This document shows, one piece after another, positions 51,411 through 60,066 of a DNA stretch of 64,000 bases. Origin of the DNA: Bacillus rhizoplanae (lineage in GTDB: Bacteria > Bacillota > Bacilli > Bacillales > Bacillaceae_G); contig NZ_CAKJTI010000012.1 in assembly GCF_917563915.1 (NCBI RefSeq), positions 1 through 64,000 of the forward strand, given 5' to 3'. The notes under the pieces were generated by a model that saw nothing but the letters and a program-made list of their open reading frames with translations, did no database searches and had not been told where the DNA came from. The position numbers were made by a program, and so were the translations under genes. Position 1 is the stretch's first letter. Each line of letters begins with the position of its first letter.

Positions 51411-52237
51411 TTCTTAAATTTCTCTTTCGCTGCACGCATCTTCACTTGTAAATCATAATCAACAGCGTTACGAATATTACGTTCTACTGCTTCCATTTCT
51501 TTTTGGAATCCTTTTAGATAAACAGTAAGCTCTTCTTCTTTCTCCGAACGCTGTGCTGGTGGAATTTGTGCAATGAGTGACAACATATCTACTAAGTCTT
51601 TCATTAAGAAAGTCTCAAGTTTATGCTGCTGTTCAAACATACGATTTTCTTGATAATACGGAATGGCATGTAAAACGGAGATTGTCACATCATCAATGCT
51701 TCTTTGCAATGATGGATTCACTGAACGTTTATACATTTCAATGTCTTTTAATGCGTCCGGATAACGATCATAGAAGTATAGCTTGTAAAATGAGAAATCT
51801 TTCGGCTTCGATGATTGCTGTGATTCTTGTTTCAAGAATTCTTTTACTTTCATCGTTGCCATTTCCATATCTTCACTTGTAATTTGCTTTGTTGTTTTTA
51901 CAACATAATGTAGTTTTTTCTGTTTTTCCCTCGGCAACATTGAAAAAACCTGTTCCTTTGTGCGCTGATTAGCTGTGCAAAAAAGAACTGTAAATGCTTT
52001 TTGACTACTGCTTCCTTCTGTGCGAATCCAGCGGTAAAACAATGGATGTTGTGTAAATTCTTGTAAGAATGGTATTGTGCTGTGTGATAAGCGCTCCATT
52101 GAATCTGCCGCTCGTTTATACGGTTTTGTCCATGATATATAAAACTTTCGTCCAAAATAAGCAAGTAAAATTACTGCAGTAAGTCCTAACAAAAGAACAA
52201 TACCTATCAGCATCAAGATAAATTGAAAGAAATTCAT
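51407..52237 (-). CDS. xpaC: XpaC-family protein
   Basis: This 276-residue protein has one N-terminal membrane helix (about 6-28, LMLIGIVLLLGLTAVILLAY) and a cytoplasmic helical domain. It is related to the 5-bromo-4-chloroindolyl phosphate hydrolysis (XpaC) family and paired with a TelA protein, as xpaC-yaaN in B. subtilis. Biochemical role is unclear; the pair is linked to toxic-anion and envelope stress. GGAGGTG precedes the ATG, and it lies 23 nt after telA. Confidence 0.75.
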   Translation of the reverse strand: MNFFQFILMLIGIVLLLGLTAVILLAYFGRKFYISWTKPYKRAADSMERLSHSTIPFLQEFTQHPLFYRWIRTEGSSSQKAFTVLFCTANQRTKEQVFSMLPREKQKKLHYVVKTTKQITSEDMEMATMKVKEFLKQESQQSSKPKDFSFYKLYFYDRYPDALKDIEMYKRSVNPSLQRSIDDVTISVLHAIPYYQENRMFEQQHKLETFLMKDLVDMLSLIAQIPPAQRSEKEEELTVYLKGFQKEMEAVERNIRNAVDYDLQVKMRAAKEKFKN

Positions 52238-52260
52238 GTTTTCACCTCCTCTATTGCAGC

Positions 52261-53367
52261 TTATTTAGTTGGACGCTGAATGAGCTTCTTTTTCATTTCA
52301 TCGTTGAACGAATCTAGTTCTTTTACAAACATTTTACTTGATTCGATAATTCGCTCTGTTGATTTTTCAGACGCTTCAATCGCTGCAAAGACGTTTTGGA
52401 ACGATTCACGAAGTTTCTCCATGCCGATTGCTGGATTTTCTAATAATTTTGTCGTTTCTTCTGTATTTTGTTTCAACGCTTGTGAGTTACTTAATATCAT
52501 AGATTCAATTGCTTCGTTTGTTGCATTCACTGCGTCAATTGTTTTCCTTTGATTCGTTAATGCCAATTGAATAGCTGCAGATACAGTTACAACGTTTTGT
52601 GTCATTGTAATTGCATTTCGAATCGCTTCTGTTAATTTTTCATTGTTTTTCTTAATAATATCAACAGAGGCAATGGATTGCAGTAAGACACTCTTCGCTT
52701 GCTGCATGTTACGCGTACGTACAAGAATTTTTTCTAGCGCATCATTAATTAATGGAATATCTTTTTGCCGCTCTGGATTTTGTTTCTCTACTTCCAACAT
52801 ATCCGCAAGTTTCTTACCTAAATATACTTGTTTATCAAGCGCATGAATCTTTTGCTGAGACTGTTCTTTTAACATTTCTAAACCAACGCTGTCTTCTTGT
52901 AAATTATCACGACCAACTAATAATGACTTAATAATCTCTTCGATTTGCTTATCAATGGATTGGTATTTATGAACATACGTTTCCATCGGATTTTTCTTAA
53001 ATACTTTAAACATAATTCGTTTCATACCAGTTGCTTGTAATGAGTTCGGATCTAATTCTGAAACAACTTTACGTAAATCAAGCAATGTTTTAGGAATATC
53101 CTCATTTTTTCCATTCATCATTGCCGTTACTGGACGTTTTAATGCCGTTAATGTTTGTCCTGCATCGCGTTGTTCTTTATCTCCTAAATCAGCCAGTTGT
53201 GACAATACTTTTGAAAGATCTGCATTATGCTCACTATTTAACTTTTGTACATACAAATCTGCCTCTTTATTTAGTTCAACTAATTCATCCTCTTTAATTA
53301 CTGTATCCACAACTACTTCCATATTGTCCTCTACTGATAAAGTTTCCTTCTTTTGCAATTCCGTCAA
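52261..53367 (-). CDS. telA: TelA-family toxic anion resistance protein
   Basis: This 368-residue, mostly alpha-helical protein has the TelA core: SQLADLGDKEQRDAGQTL, ALKRPVTAMM, KVFKKNPMETYVHKYQSIDK and IQLALTNQRKTIDAVNATN, with long coiled-coil-like helices and no membrane segment. The family is named for tellurite resistance and also associated with cell-envelope antimicrobial tolerance; the mechanism is unknown. The TTG at 53367 with AAAGGAG eight nt upstream is preferred over ATG 53394, which lacks a site. First gene of the telA-xpaC operon. Confidence 0.88.
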   Translation of the reverse strand: MTELQKKETLSVEDNMEVVVDTVIKEDELVELNKEADLYVQKLNSEHNADLSKVLSQLADLGDKEQRDAGQTLTALKRPVTAMMNGKNEDIPKTLLDLRKVVSELDPNSLQATGMKRIMFKVFKKNPMETYVHKYQSIDKQIEEIIKSLLVGRDNLQEDSVGLEMLKEQSQQKIHALDKQVYLGKKLADMLEVEKQNPERQKDIPLINDALEKILVRTRNMQQAKSVLLQSIASVDIIKKNNEKLTEAIRNAITMTQNVVTVSAAIQLALTNQRKTIDAVNATNEAIESMILSNSQALKQNTEETTKLLENPAIGMEKLRESFQNVFAAIEASEKSTERIIESSKMFVKELDSFNDEMKKKLIQRPTK

Positions 53368-53573
53368 CAAAATCGCTCCTTTATATGCATACACTTATAA
53401 TTATGGTTAGGTTACCATATCTCTAAACAGTTTATATTGCATTCATTCCCTGTTTTATATTATAAGTATACCTATTGTATTTTTGATTGTCCTCAGACTT
53501 AAGGCTGAGAAACATCCATTCTTTAGTCGGATTCTTTAGTTTAGGGGCTAACACTTCCTCTTAAATGTTCTAT

Positions 53574-54161
53574 TCAGCTATTTTTCCGCATTACATAGGC
53601 ACCCATCTTAAAAGGCAATAACACTGTTTCAAAGCTTTCCTCTTCTTCGACTAACTCAAAAAACTTCTGTAATTCTTCCACATGCGAAGTCGCATTGTCA
53701 ATGACGATAACTCCTTTAGGTGTTAAAATACGTTTTAAATCTTCCCACCACCACATATACTGCGTTCGTTCTGCATCTAAAAAAATAAAATCGTATGACT
53801 TGTCTAGCTGTTCTGATAAAAATGCACCAGCTTCTTGATTATGGGTATGAATATAGTTTGTGAGGTTTGCTTTTTGGAAGTTTTCAATTGCTTGTGCAAC
53901 TCGTTTCGATGAGAGTTCAACTGTTGTAACAGTTCCTCTTGTTTCCTCTGCAGAATTGGCAAGCCATAACGTAGAAAATCCATTCGAAGTTCCAATTTCT
54001 AGAATATGTTTTGCTTCACACATTTTCACCAAAATAGATAAAAACTGCCCCATTTCTTTAGAAACGTTACGCAGCTTTTCTTCCCTCGTTTCTTTTGTGT
54101 GGTCATGTTCTAATCCGAATGTTTCAAGGTTTTGCAGTAACTTTTCTACTTCTATTCTCAT
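53574..54161 (-). CDS. O-methyltransferase (class I SAM-dependent)
   Basis: This 195-residue protein of the catechol/caffeoyl-CoA O-methyltransferase-like family has motif I ILEIGTSNGFSTLWLA, TTVELSSKRVAQA and the metal-side acid DFIFLDAERTQYMWWW with DNATSH. The acceptor is unknown. AAGGGGGATT precedes the ATG. No operon partner. Confidence 0.87.
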   Translation of the reverse strand: MRIEVEKLLQNLETFGLEHDHTKETREEKLRNVSKEMGQFLSILVKMCEAKHILEIGTSNGFSTLWLANSAEETRGTVTTVELSSKRVAQAIENFQKANLTNYIHTHNQEAGAFLSEQLDKSYDFIFLDAERTQYMWWWEDLKRILTPKGVIVIDNATSHVEELQKFFELVEEEESFETVLLPFKMGAYVMRKNS

Positions 54162-54401
54162 GCATAATCCCCCTTATTTACGCTGCATATGGATGATACT
54201 GAAAATGATATGTAGGTCTACTTACAATTATATGCCATTAGAAAGGCTTTTTCCTGTATGGAGGCGAACTATTATTTTATTAAATACAAAATAGACAAAG
54301 GGTGATCCAATTTCAGTATATTATTGTGCTTGTTGTAAGTATTAAAGGATTTCATCTTTTTACAAATGACATATCAGCGACATTTTATAACTTTTTGTAT
54401 A
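54162..54401. other. Non-coding region
   Basis: There is no supported gene on either strand. A plus-strand ATG at 54258 gives only a few codons without a ribosome site. Confidence 0.3.
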
Positions 54402-54444
54402 GGTGTTAGCAAGTTCGTTTGTAAACTTGTTAGCACTTTTTTAT
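54402..54444 (+). terminator. Orphan plus-strand terminator hairpin
   Basis: GTGTTAGCAAGTT pairs with AACTTGTTAGCAC, with one mismatch, and is followed by TTTTTT. No plus-strand gene precedes it. It lies downstream of the minus-strand YHYH gene but has the wrong polarity for it. Confidence 0.55.
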
Positions 54445-54483
54445 ATTTCTTGAATTAAATAGATCTTCGCAAATACATCATAC

Positions 54484-54849
54484 TTATTTTGAACCACCCG
54501 AATGACCTTGGTCAATACCATCTTCAAAACCATTACCGTAATCTTGCGTACCATTCCATTCCCATTCATATTCCTGGCAATTAGAAGCATATTTATATGC
54601 CGTTTCATACCCTTTTTGATAACCACTATCATATTCAGCTTGCGGATCATATTCTGGCTCATTATTATCACTTGCATTGTCATTTCCTCCGTTGTGGATA
54701 TGGTACTGTCCGTTTTTTAAATCCCAATTCTCACAATTTGTCCAACAATAGTGGCCACGACTACTATCAGTTCGTCCTAGGTGCGCTAATGTAATTTGCG
54801 GAATCAAGAAAAAATAAAAGAAAAATATGTATACAATGTTTTTTAGCAA
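54484..54849 (-). CDS. Secreted YHYH-type protein
   Basis: This 121-residue protein starts with a hydrophobic signal segment (LLKNIVYIFFFYFFLIPQIT) followed by AHLGRTDSSRGHYCWTNCEN and WDLKNGQYHIHN, a Cys/His motif of YHYH-type proteins. An acidic Asp/Tyr-rich tail with repeats of YxxGYxxGYE type follows. Exported; function unknown. The TTG at 54849 after GAGGGGG is preferred to the ATG at 54927. It is divergent from the Mrr-like gene. Confidence 0.65.
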   Translation of the reverse strand: MLKNIVYIFFFYFFLIPQITLAHLGRTDSSRGHYCWTNCENWDLKNGQYHIHNGGNDNASDNNEPEYDPQAEYDSGYQKGYETAYKYASNCQEYEWEWNGTQDYGNGFEDGIDQGHSGGSK

Positions 54850-54986
54850 ACTATCCCCCTCATTTCTATAATTTATAACAATGAAATATTCAACAAAATA
54901 TATGTATGTCCTTGATAACAAAAACATCTATTGGAAGAATTACTAATTACACTCTTGGTTACACTTCATAATGAGGTGAAGTGTAC

Positions 54987-55682
54987 GTGGCTAGACGGAA
55001 AACCTATAAAAATAAAGCTGCAGCAAATGTTATAGCAGTATTTTGGTTCATCATCGCTGGAATCTTTTTATATGGACTGTATTTATTTGCGGGCTTTCTC
55101 GATTATTTAATCGATGAAATACGAAATAAAAACATCTTTATTATCTCTTCACTGATGACAAGTTCGATTATAGGTTTATGGCTCTTTTTCAGATCTGTAA
55201 TACAGTATTTCGAACGGCAATCTGCATTGATTGAAGAAGCTGAAGAGAGATTGAAACTAGAAGAAATACGAAGAATAGAAAGAGAACGTAAATTACGTAC
55301 GTTGGAAGGTCTTCGTGACATGGATCCATTTGATTTTGAGGAACTTGTGGCAGACATTTTCCGAAAACGTGGATATAAAGCTCAAGTTACAAGTCGAAGT
55401 AATGATGGTGGTAAGGACATTATTTTACGTAGAAATGGCCAGGTGGCTTTCGTTGAATGCAAGAGATATAATGCGAAGAAAAAAGTTGGTAGACCAGACA
55501 TGCAAAAATTTCATAGCGCTCTAGTAGACGCAAATGCCAATAAAGGTTATTTCGTCACGTCTAATGAATTTGCAAGCACTGCACAGGAATATGCAAAAGG
55601 TAAAGGGATACAACTAATCGATGGAATAAAACTTTTAGAAATGATGGAGAAAAATTCGAAATATGTATTATCAAAAAAATAA
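54987..55682 (+). CDS. Membrane-anchored Mrr-type restriction endonuclease-like protein
   Basis: This 231-residue protein has two N-terminal membrane helices (about residues 15-37 and 50-70), a charged coiled coil (EEAEERLKLEEIRRIERERK) and a C-terminal Mrr_cat domain. That domain starts DPFDFEELVADIFRKRGY and carries the PD-(D/E)xK site as DGGKDIILRRNGQVAFVECK. All catalytic residues are intact. Mrr-like nucleases cut modified or foreign DNA; membrane anchoring suggests action on incoming DNA, but this is inference. GTG at 54987 has GAGGTGA seven nt upstream. Confidence 0.85.
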   Translation: MARRKTYKNKAAANVIAVFWFIIAGIFLYGLYLFAGFLDYLIDEIRNKNIFIISSLMTSSIIGLWLFFRSVIQYFERQSALIEEAEERLKLEEIRRIERERKLRTLEGLRDMDPFDFEELVADIFRKRGYKAQVTSRSNDGGKDIILRRNGQVAFVECKRYNAKKKVGRPDMQKFHSALVDANANKGYFVTSNEFASTAQEYAKGKGIQLIDGIKLLEMMEKNSKYVLSKK

Positions 55683-55710
55683 CCCAGCTCACAAAAGAGC
55701 TGGGTTTCTA
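55683..55710 (+). terminator. Intrinsic terminator of the Mrr-like gene
   Basis: CCCAGCTC pairs with GAGCTGGG and is followed by TTTCT, right after the stop codon. Confidence 0.8.
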
Positions 55711-55845
55711 GCATTTCAAGGTAATATTTATATGAAATATTTTACTTTATAACCATAAAAATCAAAAATCATGTAAAATTACCCTCCCCCTTCTGATATA
55801 CTTAACATTGTAATATATACATATTTTCCGAGGGGGAAACAAGTA

Positions 55846-56454
55846 ATGCAGAGTAAGTTTTGGACTATTTTCTTTTTAATCATCTTCTTTCCAATTGGTT
55901 TATTTTTAATGTGGAAGCATAAACATTTCACAAAAACAGTACGTGTTATCATTACATTATTTTTCCTAATTTTTATTCTATTCACATCGTGTAGTAATAA
56001 CACAAGTAGTGCCCAGAAAGCTAAATTAGAAAAGAAAGAACAACAATTAAATAAGAAAGAGAAAGACTTAGACAAACTTGAGAAAAAATTGAAAGAAAAA
56101 GAAATGGAACTAGATGAAAAATCTAAAGAATGCCAAAAGGTTGATGAAGAAAAGAAAAAACTAGAAGAGCAAAAGAAACTAGAAGAAGAGAAACGTAAAC
56201 AAGAGGAAGAACAACACAAGCAAGAAGAAGCGAGAAAACAAGAGGAATTGAAAAAACAACAAGAACAACAAACTCAATCTGAGCAGCAACAAACTGCACA
56301 GCAACAATCAAACAACGATTTACCTCAAGAGAAGTATAATTTTAAAAGTTGTAAAGAAGCAAAAGCGGCTGGCTTCTCTAACATTAAAAAAGGGGAACCG
56401 GCGTACTCATCTAAACTGGATCGTGATGGCGATGGATTAGCTTGTGATAAATAA
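55846..56454 (+). CDS. Membrane protein with coiled coil and Excalibur domain
   Basis: This 202-residue protein has two N-terminal hydrophobic segments (about 5-22 and 31-47), then a long Lys/Glu/Gln-rich coiled coil (about 55-155). A C-terminal Excalibur domain follows: FKSCKEAKAAG, then LDRDGDGLACDK with the DxDxDGxxC calcium motif. Excalibur domains occur in extracellular, often nuclease-linked proteins. GAGGGGG precedes the ATG. It follows the Mrr-like nuclease in the same direction, beyond a terminator. Confidence 0.85.
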   Translation: MQSKFWTIFFLIIFFPIGLFLMWKHKHFTKTVRVIITLFFLIFILFTSCSNNTSSAQKAKLEKKEQQLNKKEKDLDKLEKKLKEKEMELDEKSKECQKVDEEKKKLEEQKKLEEEKRKQEEEQHKQEEARKQEELKKQQEQQTQSEQQQTAQQQSNNDLPQEKYNFKSCKEAKAAGFSNIKKGEPAYSSKLDRDGDGLACDK

Positions 56455-56461
56455 TTAATTG

Positions 56462-56490
56462 TAGAGCCGACTCGCAAGAGCCGGCTCCTA
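56462..56490. terminator. Weak terminator-like hairpin
   Basis: GAGCCG and CGGCTC arms follow the Excalibur gene. The T-tail is poor, so the call is tentative. Confidence 0.4.
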
Positions 56491-56496
56491 TTATTA

Positions 56497-56577
56497 CTTC
56501 TCAAATCTCACATATTCACCTGATACCCATTGATCGCCTCCAACGTTGTACCACCCATTAGAAACAAGTATCCGACA
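56497..56577 (-). pseudogene. SH3-like domain tail fragment
   Basis: On the minus strand the bases directly after the stop of the gene at 56578-56937 continue in frame as CRILVSNGWYNVGGDQWVSG, EYVRFEK and a stop. NGWYxVGGxQWVSGxY is the end of a bacterial SH3-like cell-wall-binding domain. It has no start or ribosome site and seems to be the remnant of another gene. Confidence 0.6.
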
Positions 56578-56937
56578 TCAATCTCTCATACGTTTCCTAA
56601 TATCTGCTGCCACCTTAGTCGGATTATCAATCTCAAACATAACATACTTGTATTTTTCGTGCCCTTCTAATTCAATCATTACGAGAGAAACTCTGTTTTC
56701 ATAAGAAAGAAAGTACCACTCATCGGCGTATTTAAAGCTTCCTTCAAAGATATTAAGGGCAGAAATAGATGTTCCAGGCATCCGAAGCATCCATTGCGGG
56801 GCATCAAAATAATCAACATATACACTTTTAATCGTGTGAAATGGAATTTTTAATTTTAGTTTCAATGCAAAAAAACCAGTTACTCCATTCAACTTCAAAA
56901 CTACACCTTCGTCATCAAAGAGCACTTCTCTCCCCAT
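56578..56937 (-). CDS. Hypothetical protein (119 aa), possible PH-like fold
   Basis: This 119-residue soluble protein is predicted mostly beta with a C-terminal helix (IDNPTKVAADIRKRMRD). LKLKIPFHTIKSVYVDYFDA and ALNIFEGSFKYADEWYFLSY are reminiscent of bacterial PH-like domains, but I do not recognise a named family. AGGAGGGAG precedes the ATG. It stands alone. Confidence 0.6.
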   Translation of the reverse strand: MGREVLFDDEGVVLKLNGVTGFFALKLKLKIPFHTIKSVYVDYFDAPQWMLRMPGTSISALNIFEGSFKYADEWYFLSYENRVSLVMIELEGHEKYKYVMFEIDNPTKVAADIRKRMRD

Positions 56938-57137
56938 GTTCTCCCTCCTAATTTTTTATACCGTATTTACCACCTAAATTATACCATGTCTATTTCAAGA
57001 TTGTTCAAAGATACTGTCAGAATCCATATACCTATAAACCATTTTCGTATATACATTCGTACTTTTGAACGATATAAACAGCAAAGAAAAAACATATTAT
57101 ACTATTAAAATCTATGATTTATAAGGAGTGATCCATT

Positions 57138-57452
57138 ATGTCACTTAGCAATATGTTAAAAAAAGAGATTCTTAGCTGGGAAGGTGTGACTGAAAAGGCG
57201 CATCGATACGGTGGGGTTGAATTTAATTATAAAAATAAAGAATTAGGTCATGTTCACGGAGACACATTAGCTGATTTGCCATTTCCAAAATCAATAAGAG
57301 ATGAGATATTAAAACAAGAATTAGCTCAACCACATCATATTTTACCTAATTCTGGTTGGATTAGTTATCACATAAAAAGTGAAGATGACCTTCCTTTGCT
57401 CATTCATCTTTTTCGTTTACAATACGATAGATTCGTAAAAAAAATTAGATAA
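57138..57452 (+). CDS. DUF5519-family protein
   Basis: This 104-residue protein reads HRYGGVEFNYKNKELGHVHG, DTLADLPFPKSIRDEIL, QPHHILPNSGWISYHIKS, the layout of DUF5519 (sometimes annotated luciferase-family) proteins. Conserved His, Gly and Asp suggest a ligand site, but no function is known. AAGGAGTG precedes the ATG, and a terminator follows. Confidence 0.8.
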   Translation: MSLSNMLKKEILSWEGVTEKAHRYGGVEFNYKNKELGHVHGDTLADLPFPKSIRDEILKQELAQPHHILPNSGWISYHIKSEDDLPLLIHLFRLQYDRFVKKIR

Positions 57453-57464
57453 CAACCAAATGTA

Positions 57465-57507
57465 AAAATATAAAAGGTATATTAGCTCCAACTAATATAC
57501 CTTTTAT
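57465..57507. terminator. Bidirectional terminator
   Basis: AAAAGGTATATTAG pairs with CTAATATACCTTTT between the convergent DUF5519 and GNAT genes. Confidence 0.85.
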
Positions 57508-57525
57508 ACTAAATCCATATATCAT

Positions 57526-57999
57526 CTATTCTTCCCTGCTAATTATGAGGCGGAATACATCTTCTTCTTGATCAAATTTCCCTGCTTCAACAAAACCAAA
57601 ACTTTTATATAATTGACGAGCAGCATGGTTTTCTTTATGAGCTGTTAAGCGAATTTCTTTGCACTGCGGATATTGATTTATAATCCAATTCACCATTTTA
57701 TATAGAGCCGCTCTACCGTACCCTTTACCTTGATGCTTTTCATCAATGATGAATCCGTTAATCCAATACATATCATCAGTATTTTCTACATAAGCATGCA
57801 TCACAAAACCAATCATACCATGCGCTTCTTCATAAATTGCAAAGGGAAGATAATTCACATTATCACCATCTGGTTTAATATATACTTTAGCAAGTGATAC
57901 CGCTACAGTGGGAACGAACTGATTTTGAACATCTTTAACTTTTAATCTTAGGGCCTCTTGCCAATTCTCTCTTGTCACTGCTTCCAATTGCACTTTCAT
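57526..57999 (-). CDS. GNAT-family N-acetyltransferase
   Basis: This 157-residue protein resembles polyamine-type (BltD/SpeG-like) GNATs. YWINGFIIDEKHQGKGYGRA holds the QGKGYG pantetheine loop; EIRLTAHKENHAARQLYKSF and GFVEAGKFDQEEDV complete the fold. Spermidine is a plausible but unproven acceptor. GGAGG precedes the ATG. Confidence 0.87.
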   Translation of the reverse strand: MKVQLEAVTRENWQEALRLKVKDVQNQFVPTVAVSLAKVYIKPDGDNVNYLPFAIYEEAHGMIGFVMHAYVENTDDMYWINGFIIDEKHQGKGYGRAALYKMVNWIINQYPQCKEIRLTAHKENHAARQLYKSFGFVEAGKFDQEEDVFRLIISREE

Positions 58000-58193
58000 C
58001 TTATTCCTCCATCTTTAATTTAGTTCTACATTTCTCTACTTCTTAAAGTTCTCCTTCTTTTTTTTAAAAATGTGCTATGTATACTCTATTTCATCACTCA
58101 GTAAGCAAATTATTCAACATTATCTTTACATGTATTACCAAATAAACCACATACTAAGTGTAAATTTATTTAGAATAAAGTGAGGCCCATTAC

Positions 58194-59708
58194 ATGATGA
58201 AAACTCCTAAAGCTATTATTGTTATTTTTGGCGCAACAGGTGATTTAGCCAAGCGTAAATTGTTTCCTTCTATTTATAGATTGTATCGTAACGGAAAAAT
58301 TTCTGAAGATTTCGCCGTTGTTGGTGTTGCAAGAAGACCTTGGTCTAATGAAACATTTCGTGAAAATGTCAAACAATCTGTTAACCACTTTCCAGATGAT
58401 GATGGAAATCAGGAGACATTTGCTTCCCATTTCTATTACCATCCTTTTGATGTAACAAACGTATCTTCTTATCAAGAGCTTAAAAGTTTATTAAGCACTC
58501 TTGATAACAATTATAATACGAATGGAAACCGCATTTTTTATTTAGCGATGGCACCTGATTTTTTTGGTACAATTGCCACAAATTTAAAGTCAGAAGGATT
58601 AACTTCTACGGAAGGATGGATTCGTTTAGTTATTGAAAAGCCGTTTGGCCATGACTACGAATCAGCCGAAGAGCTAAACAACCAGCTTCGCCAAGCGTTT
58701 ACAGAAGAACAAATTTATCGAATTGACCATTACTTAGGAAAAGAAATGGTTCAAAATATTAAAGTAATTCGTTTTGCTAACGCTATTTTCGAACCACTTT
58801 GGAACAATCAATATATTGCTAACGTTCAAATTACTTCAAGTGAAACATTAGGAGTTGAGGATCGCGGACGTTATTACGAGTCCTCAGGTGCTCTCCGTGA
58901 TATGGTTCAAAATCATATGTTACAAATGGTTGCTCTCCTTGCAATGGAACCGCCCATTAAATTAACAGCAGATGAGATTCGAAGCGAGAAAATAAAAATT
59001 TTTCGTGCTTTAAGATCACTTACTGAAGAACAAGTCGAACAATATTTTGTTCGTGGACAGTACGGGTCCGGCATCGTAAACGAAGAAAAGGTGATTAGCT
59101 ACAAAGAAGAAAACGCGGTAGATCCCACATCGAATACAGAGACATTTGTCTCTGGTAAGCTTATGATTGACAACTTTAGATGGGCAGGGATTCCTTTTTA
59201 TATTCGAACAGGTAAACGTATGCAAGAGAAATCGACTGAAATTGTCATACAATTTAAAGACTTGCCAATGAACTTGTATTTTAATAAAGAAAAAAAGACT
59301 CATCCTAACTTACTAATTATTCATATTCAACCCGATGAAGGAATTACACTGCATTTAAATGCCCAAAAAACAAATAGCAGTGTTACATCAACACCAATTA
59401 GATTAAGTTATTGTAATAACTGTGCAGATAAAATGAACACACCCGAGGCATATGAGGTTCTCCTATATGATTGCATGCGTGGTGACTCAACCAATTTTGC
59501 GCATTGGGAGGAAGTGGCCCTTTCCTGGAAATTTGTTGATGTTATCTCAAATGTTTGGACAAACAAAAAAGCTGAAAACTTCCCTAACTATGAGTCTGGA
59601 TCAATGGGTCCTAAAGAATCTGATGCTTTATTAGAAAAAGATGATTTTCATTGGTGGCCAACTATAACAACTCGTTTTAAAGAAGAGAACGACAATGAAA
59701 ATATATGA
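58194..59708 (+). CDS. zwf: Glucose-6-phosphate 1-dehydrogenase
   Basis: This 504-residue Zwf carries out the first step of the oxidative pentose phosphate pathway. It has the NADP motif IFGATGDLAKRKLFPS, the EKPFGHD signature, the substrate motif IYRIDHYLGKE with the catalytic His, and PFYIRTGKRM. It may be a second zwf-like copy, as it stands without gnd, and it is followed by a truncated cyclase gene that overlaps its 3' end. GTGAGG precedes tandem ATGs. Confidence 0.94.
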   Translation: MMKTPKAIIVIFGATGDLAKRKLFPSIYRLYRNGKISEDFAVVGVARRPWSNETFRENVKQSVNHFPDDDGNQETFASHFYYHPFDVTNVSSYQELKSLLSTLDNNYNTNGNRIFYLAMAPDFFGTIATNLKSEGLTSTEGWIRLVIEKPFGHDYESAEELNNQLRQAFTEEQIYRIDHYLGKEMVQNIKVIRFANAIFEPLWNNQYIANVQITSSETLGVEDRGRYYESSGALRDMVQNHMLQMVALLAMEPPIKLTADEIRSEKIKIFRALRSLTEEQVEQYFVRGQYGSGIVNEEKVISYKEENAVDPTSNTETFVSGKLMIDNFRWAGIPFYIRTGKRMQEKSTEIVIQFKDLPMNLYFNKEKKTHPNLLIIHIQPDEGITLHLNAQKTNSSVTSTPIRLSYCNNCADKMNTPEAYEVLLYDCMRGDSTNFAHWEEVALSWKFVDVISNVWTNKKAENFPNYESGSMGPKESDALLEKDDFHWWPTITTRFKEENDNENI

Positions 59709-59889
59709 TATAACAGCACCTGTTTTTGAAGGAATAACTGTTTACAAAAATAAGCTTGAAAAACAACCAAAATTTTCGAAAGTAACAAACGCTCCGTATA
59801 GAGTTAGATGTTCATAGCGGTACACATATTGACGTACCTCTACATATGATCAATGAAGGAAAAACACTTGAAACAATTTCATTTTTCTG
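59695..59889 (+). pseudogene. Cyclase-family (KynB-like) remnant
   Basis: ATG 59695, inside the zwf end, starts MKIYDITAPVFEGITVYKNK and continues for about 40 codons. After a frameshift the stretch LDVHSGTHIDVPLHMINEGK follows, with the HxGTHxD metal motif of cyclase/kynurenine formamidase-like proteins. It stops soon after, at about 65 of the usual 210 or so codons, so it is a truncated, shifted relic. Confidence 0.75.
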
Positions 59890-60066
59890 ATTTTTTCATT
59901 TACTAATTGACGTTAAAATCTTACAATAACCCTTAAGATATTCCATTTAGAAAGGAAATGTACATATATGTATCACTATGTAATAGACATATAGTAACTT
60001 CATTTCATGTCGTGGACCTCCTCTTATATATTACAGCTATAAATATATAACTCAGGAGGAATTACT

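Noticed and set aside
55779-56219. Serine/phenylalanine-rich minus-strand frame of 146 residues
   Set aside because: It is the antisense of the Lys/Glu-rich coiled coil of the Excalibur protein; low complexity explains the open frame.
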